Shown here in pieces: positions 1 to 11,900 of a stretch of DNA of 64,000 bases. Source of the DNA: Brachionus koreanus (taxonomy: Eukaryota > Rotifera > Eurotatoria > Ploima > Brachionidae); assembly GCA_016987375.1 (NCBI GenBank), contig PJRA01000555.1:962609-1026608 (forward strand). The letters are read 5' to 3'. Positions within the stretch are counted from its first letter, which is position 1. The number at the start of each line of letters is the position of its first letter. The notes under the pieces are model-generated. The model did not search any database, was not told where the DNA came from, and saw nothing but the letters and a program-made list of their open reading frames with translations. Both the position numbers and the translations under genes were made by a program.

Positions 1-2150
1 TCATTTCGCCCACAAATTTCATTTACTTAATCAATTTTAGACTAATTAAGCATTTAATTTAAAAAAATTAAATTAAAATAAAATCGATTTTTATCCTTTT
101 ATCTTAAAATGGAAAACTATGTTGAACTGTGACGCCATCTAACATGTGCAAGTGACAAACAACTCATCCTAATTACAAGATGCATAAATTTATACACACA
201 GCATGTCTTAATTAGTTAGCATTTGAATAAAAAAAAAACTTAATAATTTAAAATTAAAAAATTTTATTCTAATAAAAATTTCATGTTTTATTTAATTGAT
301 AAATATGCACTATTCTTTGCTAATGTTAGCTCAAAATGGACGTGATTTAGAGAAAAAATACATTTTTAATTTTAATCTTGAAAGGTTTATGAGCTTTATT
401 AATCGCTCTGCGAGAAAATGATAATTAAAATATTTAAGTTAATTATATCAAGTCTGGCAAGCAAGCCAAGTTTTCAGCACATAAATTTGAGCCTATCATT
501 ATTTGCACTTAAGGCAGTGACAGTCTAATGTCTGAACATTAGGAATAAATTCTTGTTGCCAGTTCAAGATTAATATCATATTCGAATATGTTGATACTTA
601 ATTCGAGGCATAAGTAACTTTAGCTAATCAATAAAATCTAGATCAAAATTTGAAATTATAATTACTTTGTGAAATTAAAATTTACAAAAAAAAATTAAAG
701 GATCAGAGCAAAACTAATCTAGTCATAATTTTTTCTCTTAATTACAATAGTTTTGTAAAATTAGATTAATTAGAGCGATTATTTAAAGCTGAATCACTTT
801 GATAATTGATTTTTTTTTAAATGTAAAAAAAACATTTCCTCATTTCCTATTCATTAGTGATCCAACATTTACCCATAATAATAGACTTTTTTTTGTTAAT
901 TAAATTTATTTAAAAAAAAAGCTTTTTTTTTCAACCCGAATAAAAATAAAAAATAAAAGCTGTAAAATTATAAACAAATTTATTTATATTATTTTTGATA
1001 ATAATTAATTGTACAAAATAAACATTAATCATATTTGATAGATTTAAAATTCTATTTACTTGGCAAATTTGTTTACAACTTGATTTTAGATGAAAAATTT
1101 TTAAACCTTTAATCAAAATTGGATTAGATTAATTTTATTTGATTTTAAAAAACAAAATTTAAATTGAATTCTCTTTAAACTCGAGAATTTAGCCGCAAGA
1201 AACGCTTATTTACTGAAAATTTAATTGAAAAATAATTGATATTAGCTTAGAAACGATTATGTTATCATGTTCTTATCTTGAGTGTTATCTAGAATTGATT
1301 TCAAATATATTTTAGCCTATCTGTTTCTGTCTAGTAGTTAGTTTCTCTAACAGCTAAAATAAAAAATAAACTCCATTTTACTAAATTCGGCAAACATTTT
1401 TATCGATACCTTTAGAAATTAAAATTAATTATTTTTCTTCAAGTATAGTGAAATGCCTGATAGCAGCTCTGCTACTAATTGATTCTACTCTTTTTATGAT
1501 GAAAAAAAAATCAATTTAGTCTTTTTGAAAATAAATATGAAAGGGAACAATCGATTTAATTTTGGATGTAGTGAGCCATGTTTTAAGCGATTAATTAAAT
1601 GGCGTAAAAATTTTAAAACATTTCATTCCTTTTTTTAGGCTTAAATCTCATGAGAAGTTCTATTTCTAAAATTTTATTCTTTTCTTTAAAACGTTTTTTT
1701 ATTTTTTAGTGAATGAATAGAATTCTGAAAAAATAAATGAATTTTTTTAACGGTATTTGGCCGAAAATTAGAAAAAAAAACAAAATTTTAGATTCTTCAA
1801 ATAGCAGAACATCGAGTAAATTGAACTTGATTATTAAAAAATTTTGAAAAACAGATTTTTTTATAATCTTTTATTAGAAATTTTTTTGTGGAAGCATATT
1901 TTCATGCTTTATTTTCATTCAATAAAAAATGATTTTGAATTACTCTTCACCTGACTTTCAGTTCCAATCGAAAATGATAATATTTGACTCTCTTCCATCC
2001 TAGCAGATAAGAGGGAGGCTTATCTTTTCAAGTACTATTTTGAGCAACTGCTTCAATCTGGCACAAAGGTTAGTACATCAAGTTGACCATCTTTATTGCA
2101 ATTAGTTATTACCCAGTCGAAATCTAGCCCTCATTTTTTGATGAAAGGAA
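1..2150. other. non-coding AT-rich stretch
   Basis: No supportable gene. The longest open frame here (about 61 codons on the minus strand near 0.93-1.12 kb) is low-complexity Ile/Asn/Phe-rich and looks like chance. The stretch consists of A/T homopolymer runs without obvious repeats or RNA genes. Confidence 0.6.
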
Positions 2151-2157
2151 TTTAATA

Positions 2158-2232
2158 ATGTCCGTATAACCAAATGGTTTGTTTGTTAGTCATGAAAGCA
2201 GTGGATCGAGGGTTCAAATCCGCTGATGATTA
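2158..2232 (+). repeat. tRNA-like sequence, candidate SINE head or tRNA relic
   Basis: An A-box-like stretch (TAACCAAATGG) is followed about 40 bases later by a consensus-like B box (GGTTCAAATCC), the spacing of a tRNA internal promoter. The T stem has two mismatches and the acceptor arms do not pair, so this is not a working tRNA. It lies directly upstream of a LINE relic. It could be a tRNA-derived SINE or a decayed tRNA. Confidence 0.4.
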
Positions 2233-2319
2233 AAAATCTTCAAAATTTCTCTGCAGTACGGAATGCATATTTAGTGGAGCATAAAAATTCCAGAGATTTT
2301 GTTCAACTGTTCAAAATAA

Positions 2320-2760
2320 AAACCAACAATTTCAATGATTATGGTATTAAAAATAGGCTTTTGAAGAAATGAGCAAGGCGTGACAAAAGAAACTATATAA
2401 ACCAGTGTGCTAGTGGAGCAGAAAAAGCCAGCTCAAAAGGGAACCTCCATACGCTACACAAGATCACAAATACGATATGTGGCTCCTTACAAAGAAGAAC
2501 AATTCTAGTGAAAGACAAAAACTAGAATTCAAAGAACATTTACAATCAAAACCAGCCAGGACTGACCTCGATATTGACACACAAGCGCCTAAACAAAAAG
2601 AAATAGAAACTGCATTAAAGGCTCTAAAAAACAAAAAAGTCCTCGATATTGATGGAATAACAGCAGAATATTTCTTCAGCAAAATATGGCGACAAGAAAT
2701 GATATAAGAGGACTGGTCAAAAAGCCTGATAGTCAAACTCCGTAACAAAATATTGATGTT
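2320..2760 (+). mobile_element. non-LTR retrotransposon (LINE) relic, segment before the RT domain
   Basis: Two frames together show the segment that precedes reverse transcriptase in LINE ORF2. First comes a linker reading NYINQCASGAEKASSKGN-like. Then an open stretch at 2477-2707 contains KEIETALKALKNKK followed by DIDGITAEYF. This matches the usual pattern P-x-x-EI-x-x-AI-x-x-LK-x-x-K-A-x-G-x-DGI-x-A-E. Only this fragment survives: the catalytic YxDD region and both element ends are missing, and a frame change separates the two parts. It is a dead copy. Confidence 0.75.
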
Positions 2761-2769
2761 ATTGAAAAA

Positions 2770-4010
2770 TTTAGCAGTTAAATCATATCAAAAATTTTTC
2801 AAAATATATTATGAATAGATCTATTATGAAAAATTTTAATATTAAGGAAAAAAAATGTTTGTTCGATCTAAAAAAGGTCTTTGGTTATATAAATTTTTTC
2901 ATGAATCTTTTTTTTTTTGTTTTTAGAACATTTATCTGCCAAAAAATCATAAATTAGAAAATGGATTGGTAAAAATTCTACGAGAAATTTATTAGAATGA
3001 ACTCTTACAGTTGTCTTTTATTTTCTTTTAAACTTTATTTTTATTTTAAATTTGCCTGAGAGGCGTTTATTTAAATAATAAATAATAAAAATAAACTTTT
3101 TTGCTCGGTGAAATTGTAGAAGCCTGTTTAAACTAGTTTTGTGGGATTAATAACTAAAAAGACTTTGCTTTAAATATACTTTATTGGAATTCGAATTTAA
3201 TAACAAAAACAATGGTTCATATTCTCAATCAAAATATGTTAGTGGTTTTATCTGCAGTTAAGTTTACAAAAATAATCTAAAATAATATTATAAAAGTGAT
3301 GTCAAGACTTGGGTCTTAACAAAATAAAATATCTGCACAACAAAAATATGTAATCTACCGCAAAAAAAAATCTTTCACAAACATCAGTAATCATAATTTC
3401 GTTTTTAACAAATAGAATACTAGGCAACCAAAGGTAAAATTAAAAATGGTAATAAAATTTTTTCAATCTTGCTAAATTTATCATTTAGAAAATAAATAAA
3501 AATAAATATCAAAGGCTAGTTGAATTATTTTTTTTTTTGATCCTTTTTAAAAAAGTATTTTAGTTCAGCAAAGAATTGTTAATAATAATTTTAATCGAAA
3601 TATGAAATTTAAATTTAAAAAAGAGTTGAAAATAAATTTATTACTAATAAACATACATACAGAGAGGAAAAGAAAAGAAAGAAAATATTATAATTTATGA
3701 TTTACTAAAATTAAGTTTACAATATTTATTTTTTACAATATAAGTGGCTTCTAACAACAACAAAAAAACTCGATATTTATTTATATTTAAACACCTTAAA
3801 ATGAAAAAGCACTCAAATTCAGATTAGCTGATGTCGCATTTAAAAATTATTTTGTTTGAAAGTTAAGAAATGAAAATTTTTTTTTTTTAAACAGATTAAT
3901 TTTTGTTAATAAAGTTTTGCTTAAATAAAATCTCTAGTGCTTAATAAAAATCGTATTTATTAGTCTCACATGCTTCACTATTTCAAAATAAGAATTAAAA
4001 AGGTTGATAA
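2770..4010. other. non-coding stretch with a LINE-tail-like motif
   Basis: No gene seen. Around 3052-3095 a GCCTGAGAGGCG hairpin-like motif is followed by repeated AATAAA/AATAATAAA units, the look of a LINE 3' tail. Related sequence occurs near 8684 and 27310. The rest is low-complexity AT-rich DNA upstream of SNRPF. Confidence 0.45.
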
Positions 4011-4013
4011 AAA

Positions 4014-4286
4014 ATGTCAGTCGCAACAGTTCCACTAAATCCGAAGCCATTTTTGAACAATCTAACAGGCAAGCCGGTCCAAGTGAAACTAAAATGGGGC
4101 ATGGAGTACAAGGGCATATTGGTGTCGGTCGATGGCTACATGAATATGCAACTTGCCAACACTGAGGAGTACATAGACGGCGCCTTGACCGGCAATCTCG
4201 GTGAAGCTCTAATCAGATGCAATAATGTGCTGTACATACGCGGCATTGAAGACGAGGACGAAGACATGGAAGCGATCAGAGACTGA
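4014..4286 (+). CDS. SNRPF: small nuclear ribonucleoprotein F (Sm protein F)
   Basis: Intronless 90-residue protein, close to the usual length of about 86. SmF is one of seven Sm proteins that form the ring around the U-rich Sm site of U1, U2, U4 and U5 snRNAs; it is assembled in the cytoplasm and works in the spliceosome. Visible features: an N-terminal [16 protein letters not shown] stretch typical of SmF, the Sm1 motif with [20 protein letters not shown], and the Sm2 motif ending [13 protein letters not shown], followed by a short acidic tail ([12 protein letters not shown]). The first ATG follows an A-rich leader and starts exactly where the family starts. Base composition is markedly less AT-rich than the surroundings, as expected for a conserved gene. 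Confidence 0.96.
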   Translation: MSVATVPLNPKPFLNNLTGKPVQVKLKWGMEYKGILVSVDGYMNMQLANTEEYIDGALTGNLGEALIRCNNVLYIRGIEDEDEDMEAIRD

Positions 4287-4335
4287 TCACGTTTTTTTTC
4301 TATTTTACTTGTTAAATCATTATTTTTTCTAATTA

Positions 4336-4341
4336 AATAAA
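4336..4341 (+). terminator. SNRPF polyadenylation signal
   Basis: AATAAA lies about 50 bases after the SNRPF stop codon, the expected place for the poly(A) signal. In such AT-rich DNA the hexamer also occurs by chance, so position is the main support. Confidence 0.5.
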
Positions 4342-4344
4342 CTT

Positions 4345-5912
4345 AACACACCAACATAAGAAATTATTTTCTATTATTAATGTTTCCTCTAAGAACAAAG
4401 TCTACTTACGCTAAAGTCTTATCTATTTAGAAGATAATTTTAATCAGTGTCTTCATATGATTAAATTGAGTTGTCAAGCTAATACATACATATATATATA
4501 TATATAAGCGCACATAAAATTGAATACTATGGTCTGATTTTTAAAATCGACTCACTTGTTTTTTTATTTTTCATTCACCGACAATAAGTTCATACACAAA
4601 TCAAAAATGGTGTGATACTTGATATTTTCAAGATTAAAATTAGGTCAGTACTCGATCTCAGGTGATTTTTTTCGTTTATCAAAAGGAACTTCTTTGTCTC
4701 CCCAGGGCTTTATATATGTTTATGTAGTTAGGCAAATTTTTCTTTTCTTTTTTTTTTTAAATTTACGTTTTTATAAGTTTTTATAAATTAATTTAATTAG
4801 CACATTTTGCCAAAATTTTATTTTTATTGAATATTATCTAAATTTATATGATTAAAATTTATCTTGAATTTTAATTATCCAAGTTTTCTTATTATACTGA
4901 TAGAAATAAAGATGCAGTTTTTTTCTGATCTCTTTATTTGAAAGATTTATTTCAATTTTATGATAAATTGCATACGATAATTTGATTTATCGAAAAAGAA
5001 AAAAGTTAATTTGATTTATTCATTTTTTAATGCTATTCTAGTGTCGACAGTTTAATTTAAAATTTAGGTGACGCAATTGTTAAAACATTTTAAAAGCATA
5101 AATTTTAGCTTCATGACAATAACTTTAAACAAAACAAGTGAGAAAATAAAGGCTTTTTATTCTCAAAATTTTATTAAAATAATTTTAGGTTTTGAAATTA
5201 ATTCGCCAAAAATTTGGCTAAATTAGATAATTGTCGATCAGTGTCGGTATGCATATTTTAAATATAAAAAAAAAAAAAGAATCCAAAATAGCAATAAAAA
5301 AATTTTGCTATGTCTCTTCTCAAATAAAACATTAAGTTGACAAACAAAGTTTTGAAGATTCACAAAATGAAAAATGAAGATTAAGAATTCTTTTTTTTTT
5401 TAATATATGATAAATTTTAGATTTTTTTAATGTTTAGATTTTTTTATTTTTCTAATTTTCTAGTTTAGCATAGACACCATGTGATTGATTGAAATAAATA
5501 ATTATTTATAAGTAATTGTTAAGCTTTAAATTGAATTTGACATTTTTAAACAAAATAAGTTGGAATTAAATTTGCGAATTGTTTGATCTTAACGAAAGTA
5601 AAACTGGTCAGTGCACATAAGTAACGTTTATTTTGTATACACACACACACAAACACACTCACTTACACAGACATATGCACATACTCCTAGAATTATAATT
5701 TAATAATTTTATTTAAAAAATGCTCATATGATATGATAAAATGCAAAAAAAAAAAAAACAAAACAAATTCAAGTGCACTTTATAAAAAAAAAAAGTTAAC
5801 TTAGCCAATTTTTTTTGTAAATTGCGTACAAATTTAAAAAAAAATATATTTTTTTCAGATAATTAAACCCGTTTTTATGTTAGTGTAGGTATTGATACAA
5901 AAATATAGAGTT
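4345..5912. other. intergenic region with microsatellites
   Basis: No coding sequence found between SNRPF and the Dispatched gene. It contains a (TA)n run at about 4490-4506 and a (CA)n-like run at about 5637-5670. The sequence just before 5913 is presumably the Dispatched promoter, but no clear TATA element stands out. Confidence 0.55.
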
Positions 5913-8900
5913 ATGACTGATCGTAGTGAACATCAGAACGAGCGTTTGATTCAAATGCAAATTCAAAAATGCCATAGTCAAATTTATCACAACAATTCAA
6001 TACGCTCGACCAAACACATACAAACAAACAATTTTCACCAAAAAATTCGTCGATAGTAAGTCTACTTTATTTTTGTTTTTTAAATCTAAATAAAAATAAA
6101 AAAACATTAAAATTTAAAAATTATTTATTTTTTTTTTCAATTCATATTTTAGCTATAGCACTATTTTAGTAAAGTACCACTATTTGGTAATTTTAATTGG
6201 AATTGTTTTTGCGGGCTTGCTTACCGGCCTAAGCTTCCTCAAACAGCCCCTGCCGGACATAATGGACCCTAGCCGGGTGAGTTAATTTAGAAAAAAAAAG
6301 AGAGAAAAAAATGTGATTAATTTCTGGTCGGATAGGGCTTTGGTGCAAGGGGTCCGGGTACTCTTACCAGCCAATTGATTGTCATGAAGAATGTAAATTC
6401 CCAGCTGACCAAATACAATCAGTACATACTTGATCTGTACGAGAAAAAGAAGCAACAAGCCAATTCTGCAGGTCCAAAACAAACCAACTACGATTACAAC
6501 AATGACATTAATTATGACTATAACATAGAGGCTTATGCCGATGGCCACAAATATAACTATGCCGATCATTATCCTATTGTGTACAAGCTATCTGATGAAG
6601 ACGAATTAAACCTGCTAAAAGATCAAGTAATTTATAATGATTTTAAAGGCAATCAAATAATCGAAATGCTTAAATTCGATGAGCTTGATATTAGCAATTA
6701 TCCGGTATTGGATAGAACATTTGACGAATGTAACTTTTCAAGCGCATTGGACTCAAATTTGGAATTTTATTTTCACAGCGAAAGTGATCAAAATTTGTTA
6801 AATGTTGACAACTTGAAAAAGCTGTGTCAATGGGACTTGACAATGACAAATAGTGTAAATTTTGACTCAAATTGCTACATTTCATTGCCTAGGTTTGTTC
6901 AATTGTTGAACAACAAGACAAAATGTGAAGATATTGATGAATCAGATGTGGCACATTTGCTATATGTGAGCAAATCATGTGAATTAATGGAAAAAAATGG
7001 CATTTTGTACGCATTTGCCGAGACCGGGCGTCAAAAATCCGAAATTCTAAAGCTAATCGACAAAAATAAGCCGTTGAATAAATTTGTTAAATTTGCCGGC
7101 TTGGACAAATCTATTTGTACACACAAAAATTTAATGTACATTTTTTTCGAGTTTTTAGTTGATAAAAATTTTGTCTCTACTGATAAAGTCAATTATGCAT
7201 CATTGATAGTAAGCAATCAGAATAGACTATACAGCAATGAGTATTTGTTTGATTATTATTACAGAAATTATCATGGATCGAAGTTTAACATGCCGGCCAT
7301 AAACGGCACTCAGTTGTACGCGATTAATTTGGCCGGCATACGCATGGAAGCGGCAATGCGCGTCATCGGCTCCGAAATGATGCTCATAGCCGTTGCCATC
7401 ACTCTAATTGTGGTCGTTACTCTCGTCTATCTTAGATCGATATTCATCTCGTTTATAGTTAACTTGGGCGTTGTGCTCAGCTTTGGCATTGCGTTTTTTT
7501 TCTATCGAATTGTTTTTGGCATTGTTTTGTTTCCATTTTTGAACATGATGGCTGCTTTCTTGCTAATTGGCATCGCATGTGACAACGTCTACGTTCTTTT
7601 CGATTGCTGGTATACTGAAAAGGCCAAGGTTATTATGGAGGACTTGCCCGAGCAAATCGAGTCGTACGCCAGCGAAAATAAAACCGAGCTAGACAAGGCA
7701 CGGCCCTTGCCCACCATTTTCATTAAGAAAAAATTTTACAAATCGAAAAATTTTGACTGCAGTGATATGCCCGAGCTGTACCGTGAGCTAACAGACAAAG
7801 GTAGGAAAATTAATTATTTAAAAAAAAAAATGTTCACTTTAAGAGAATCTATTTTAAATTTTAAATTGTTTCGATAAAATCTTTTATTGCTTTGAATATT
7901 AATGATTGTTTTACGAGCCGAATCAAAGCTATTTGGTTCATAAATTTGAATATTTTTCTTTTAAAAAAAAAACTACTAAAATTTAAAAATAGTGATAAAA
8001 TAAATAGTATTTAGTTTGAAGTTTTATTTACTTTTTGAAAACTAAATTTTAATTTTTTCAAATTTTTTGAATTTTTTTTTCTTTTAAATTATTTTGGTCC
8101 CGTTTTTCTAATACAAAATTTCACTAGATTACTATAGAATGTTTAGTTAGAACAAAAATTTTGCAAATGATAATTATTTTAAAGTGATAACAATATCGCA
8201 AAAGATATTAGTTAGTTAATTTTTATCATTTTTTGAGCTTTTTTATTGACTCACTCAAAATAATAATAGTTTAAAAATAAAAGTAAAAAGGTCATTTGAC
8301 TTGACTTTGAAATTTATGTTTTTGAAAAAAATGTCATTTTATTAAGCCAAGTCATAAAATTTCACGTTTTCTTAACTAGTCGGATATAACTTTAACACAT
8401 ATTATAAGCTAGAATAGGAAAAATTGAATGCTCTTCAAAATGATATGTCTAAATTTTTGTTTATTTAATTCTAAAAAAATTTGATATTGTGTGAAATTCA
8501 AATACAAACAAAACAAAAATTCTTCTTTTTTTTTGATAATTTAAAATTCACTAAAATGGCTTTGCAGACCACATTTGGTAACACCTTAAATAACTATGTA
8601 TGATGTGGGACATTAGAGAGAGAGAGAGAGACAAATTGACGAAAGAAGACAAAGAAGAAGAGCTAGAAACAAAAAACTTTCTGAGAGGCGTCTGCTTAGA
8701 AAATTAAGAATAAAAGCGTCAACACAGGCAATGTGAAATCTTAGTACAAAAAGGAAAAACTAAATAATTTTGTTTCTAGTTGCACAAAAATGGTTCTGAA
8801 AACAGTACAATGTTGTAAAATTATTTAGTTTTCATTTTTGTACTAAAATTTCACTCAACACAAGATTATAAACTATCAGCCCAGGCCAAACCGTTCCTAC

Positions 8901-11900
8901 CGTGTTTTCTTTCTTTCTTATTCATTTAATCATTTAATTCAATTTAAAATAAAAATATTTATACTTAAAGTAATTCCCTAACATAGTACTGTAAACAACG
9001 ATGTATGTCATTAATTGTCATTTACATTTATTCAATAAACTAAACTAAACTAAAATAAAAAATTTTAAATACTTTCTTGCTACTGTTTTAGGGCATTGTC
9101 AAATTTCATACAAAACTTTAAATACAAAAAGTAAAAAATCTTTTAACTTTTTTTCTAACTGTCAAAAATTTGTTCTGCAGATGAAACAAACATCAATACA
9201 ACTTTAATTTATAATCGATTTGATTTCCTAAAAAAAAAAATACAAATTTTATTTTATGTAGAAGAGGTGCAACAAAGTATAGTATTTTTTTAAGTTTTTA
9301 ATTTATCAAAAAAAGAATCATTTTTGTTTTATTTGAAAATTCACAATCTTTTTAAATGAAACCTCTTCTTTTTTTTGTTACTTTCTTAAATACGCTCATT
9401 TTGGAGCATAGAGTCATTAATTTTGATTTCCACTCAAGTCGATCTTTTGCGTTAACCCTTGGTTTATCTAATGTAATTCCCATTTCAGTGAGTTCTTTCA
9501 AAATTTGATTTGCCCTGTGTCAGCCTTGTGGTGTAGTGGTTCGAATACCCAATATCAATCAGGAGGTCGAGGATTCAAAACTTTATACAGCTCCGACTGC
9601 AAGCGCGTAGGCCTAACTACCCGACTGTCAAAGAATTAAAATAGTAACAAATGACCTTAATGACCACAAGTAGCGCATTAGGATAAAAAAAAAAGCGGTG
9701 GCAAGAAGGGATCCAAACTATTCGCTGATAGATGGCTAAAATTCAAAGATTATAATGGGTTATTTTTTGAATATTAGTTAACTATTTCACTTTATTTTAT
9801 TGATAAATTAAAAAAGTTAAAAAAACACTGAAAGAGAATTTTTATAATTATTCAAGTCTAATGACTTTAAGAATAGAAAATAAATTCAAGTAACAACAAA
9901 AAAGCAACTTTAAATTAAAAGACTGTTTCATTTCATGTTCTAACAGTTTATCTAGTGCTTTGAATCAGCTCTACGATGTTTTTAATGAAAAAAGTTGATG
10001 ATTTTTACAAATATCCTTCTTCTTTAGCTTTCATAATTAGTTTCTATGGCTTCAATACAAGGTCTACATTCATAAAATCTTTTATTACTTACAATTTGTT
10101 AATTTTAATTTTTAATTTTTTTTTCTTTTTTCTAATCTGACAGAAAAAAAAATAATGATATTTATTTATTTCAGAAAAAACCTCATGGGTGATTTAGTTT
10201 ATTAAAAAAAAGAAATAAGGATAAAAAAGGCGTATGCTAATTCATTAACTAAATTTACTAATTTCTTACCAGTTTTACTTAATTAATATAAAAATACAGA
10301 TTTATTATAAAAATCAAGTTTACAAATAGTCTTTCTAAATTTTAACTAAATAAAATAATAATTCACTGCTTTAAATTCCAATACATGGCTCTTTTCTTTC
10401 TTCCTGGTTTTTGTTTGCAACCAATTACCGAATCCATGTATTTTTCTGGAACTTGAATTGACTTTTTTAAAAGCAAACGACAATAATATGTTTACACATG
10501 TAGTCTTTGAGGTAATCCTTACATGAACAAGATGAAAACTTCCAATTTTGTTCATCTAAATCTACCAATTGAACCGAATCGTTGTAGAATGTATTGAGGT
10601 CTAAATTAGAAATAAATTCACATTCATCAATAGAATTACCATCACATTTTAAATTATCTAAATATTGTTCTAAATCAACCAACTTATCTAATGTTTACAA
10701 ATAAAATAAAACAATGTTCAATTTATATTTTTAATACATAAAAGAAAAAATATGATGAATAATAAAAGTTATGCAAATTATTTGAAATCTCATGCTTTGA
10801 ATTAAAATGTTTTGAAATTGGATATGAGAAAAACTGAATTTTTTCTTTTTTGCTGTTACTGGACTTTCATTAGGATTATGAAAATATGTTTTTTTCGATA
10901 TTAGTACGATTTAGTTAGGAGCTCAAGTATTTGTTTATTTTTTCCATATTATTTTAAGTTGGATTTTAGGCAGTATGCTAAAGATTCAACCGTTCCATCT
11001 TTCTCTAATTCTTTTTTCTCTAAAACTAAAATAAATAAATAAATAAATAATTAATAATTAAAATTTTTTTATTTTCTATTTGAAAAAAAAGGAATTGACA
11101 TAAACAAATATGCACTTAATATGGCATACGTTCGTCAAGCGCCGTTGACAAATGAACAAATGATAAGAGCAATGTCAGGCACATTGCACCATGCAGCTAG
11201 TAGTATATTCGTTACATCGTTTACGACAGCAGCCGCTTTCATGACAAATCTAATAACCAAACTTCCAGTAGTTCAACTATTCGGCTTTTTCACCGGCTCA
11301 TGCATCATTGTCTATTTCATTCTAGTTATAACTGTCGTGTCCGCATTTGTAATCACATACGAAAAATATCTGCAACATTTCAGCTCTAAATTATCATGTG
11401 GCAAAACATTATCAGACATGTACGAAAAAGTAATCGAAAACATGTCGCAAATAAATCAGTATTTAATTAGTGAACGTTTGCCTAGTCTACTATTCAAACT
11501 GCGACTGGTTTTTTTTTTGATATTTTTAGCCATTGGCTGTTGGGGCATGTTTGCCGTATTTGTCGATCCAAAACTACGACCGAACTCCAAATGGCGCTAT
11601 GAATTTTTTCACAAAGGAAATAAATTCGAAAATTTTGAATTTGTTTTACGCGATCAATTTTTGGCCTACGTTAACCACGAGCAGCGTAACATGACTAATC
11701 CAGAGATATATTTCGTGTTCGGCATCATTAACCAAGACACGGGCCGCGTGTTCGATCCGGACGACGACGGCCATCTCGTTTTTGACACCAAGTTCAATTT
11801 TCTGAACGAAAAATCGCAATTATGGGTGAACGAATTTATAACTAAACGTCTAAACGAAAGCAATGGACTTTTTCTAAGCGACGAAATTGTCCAAGAATGG

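Noticed and set aside
931..1116. 61-codon minus-strand frame
   Set aside because: Composition expected by chance in DNA this AT-rich.
6282..6569. Hydrophobic minus-strand frame opposite Dispatched exon 3
   Set aside because: Shadow of Asn/Asp/Tyr-rich coding sequence, which gives Ile/Val on the other strand.
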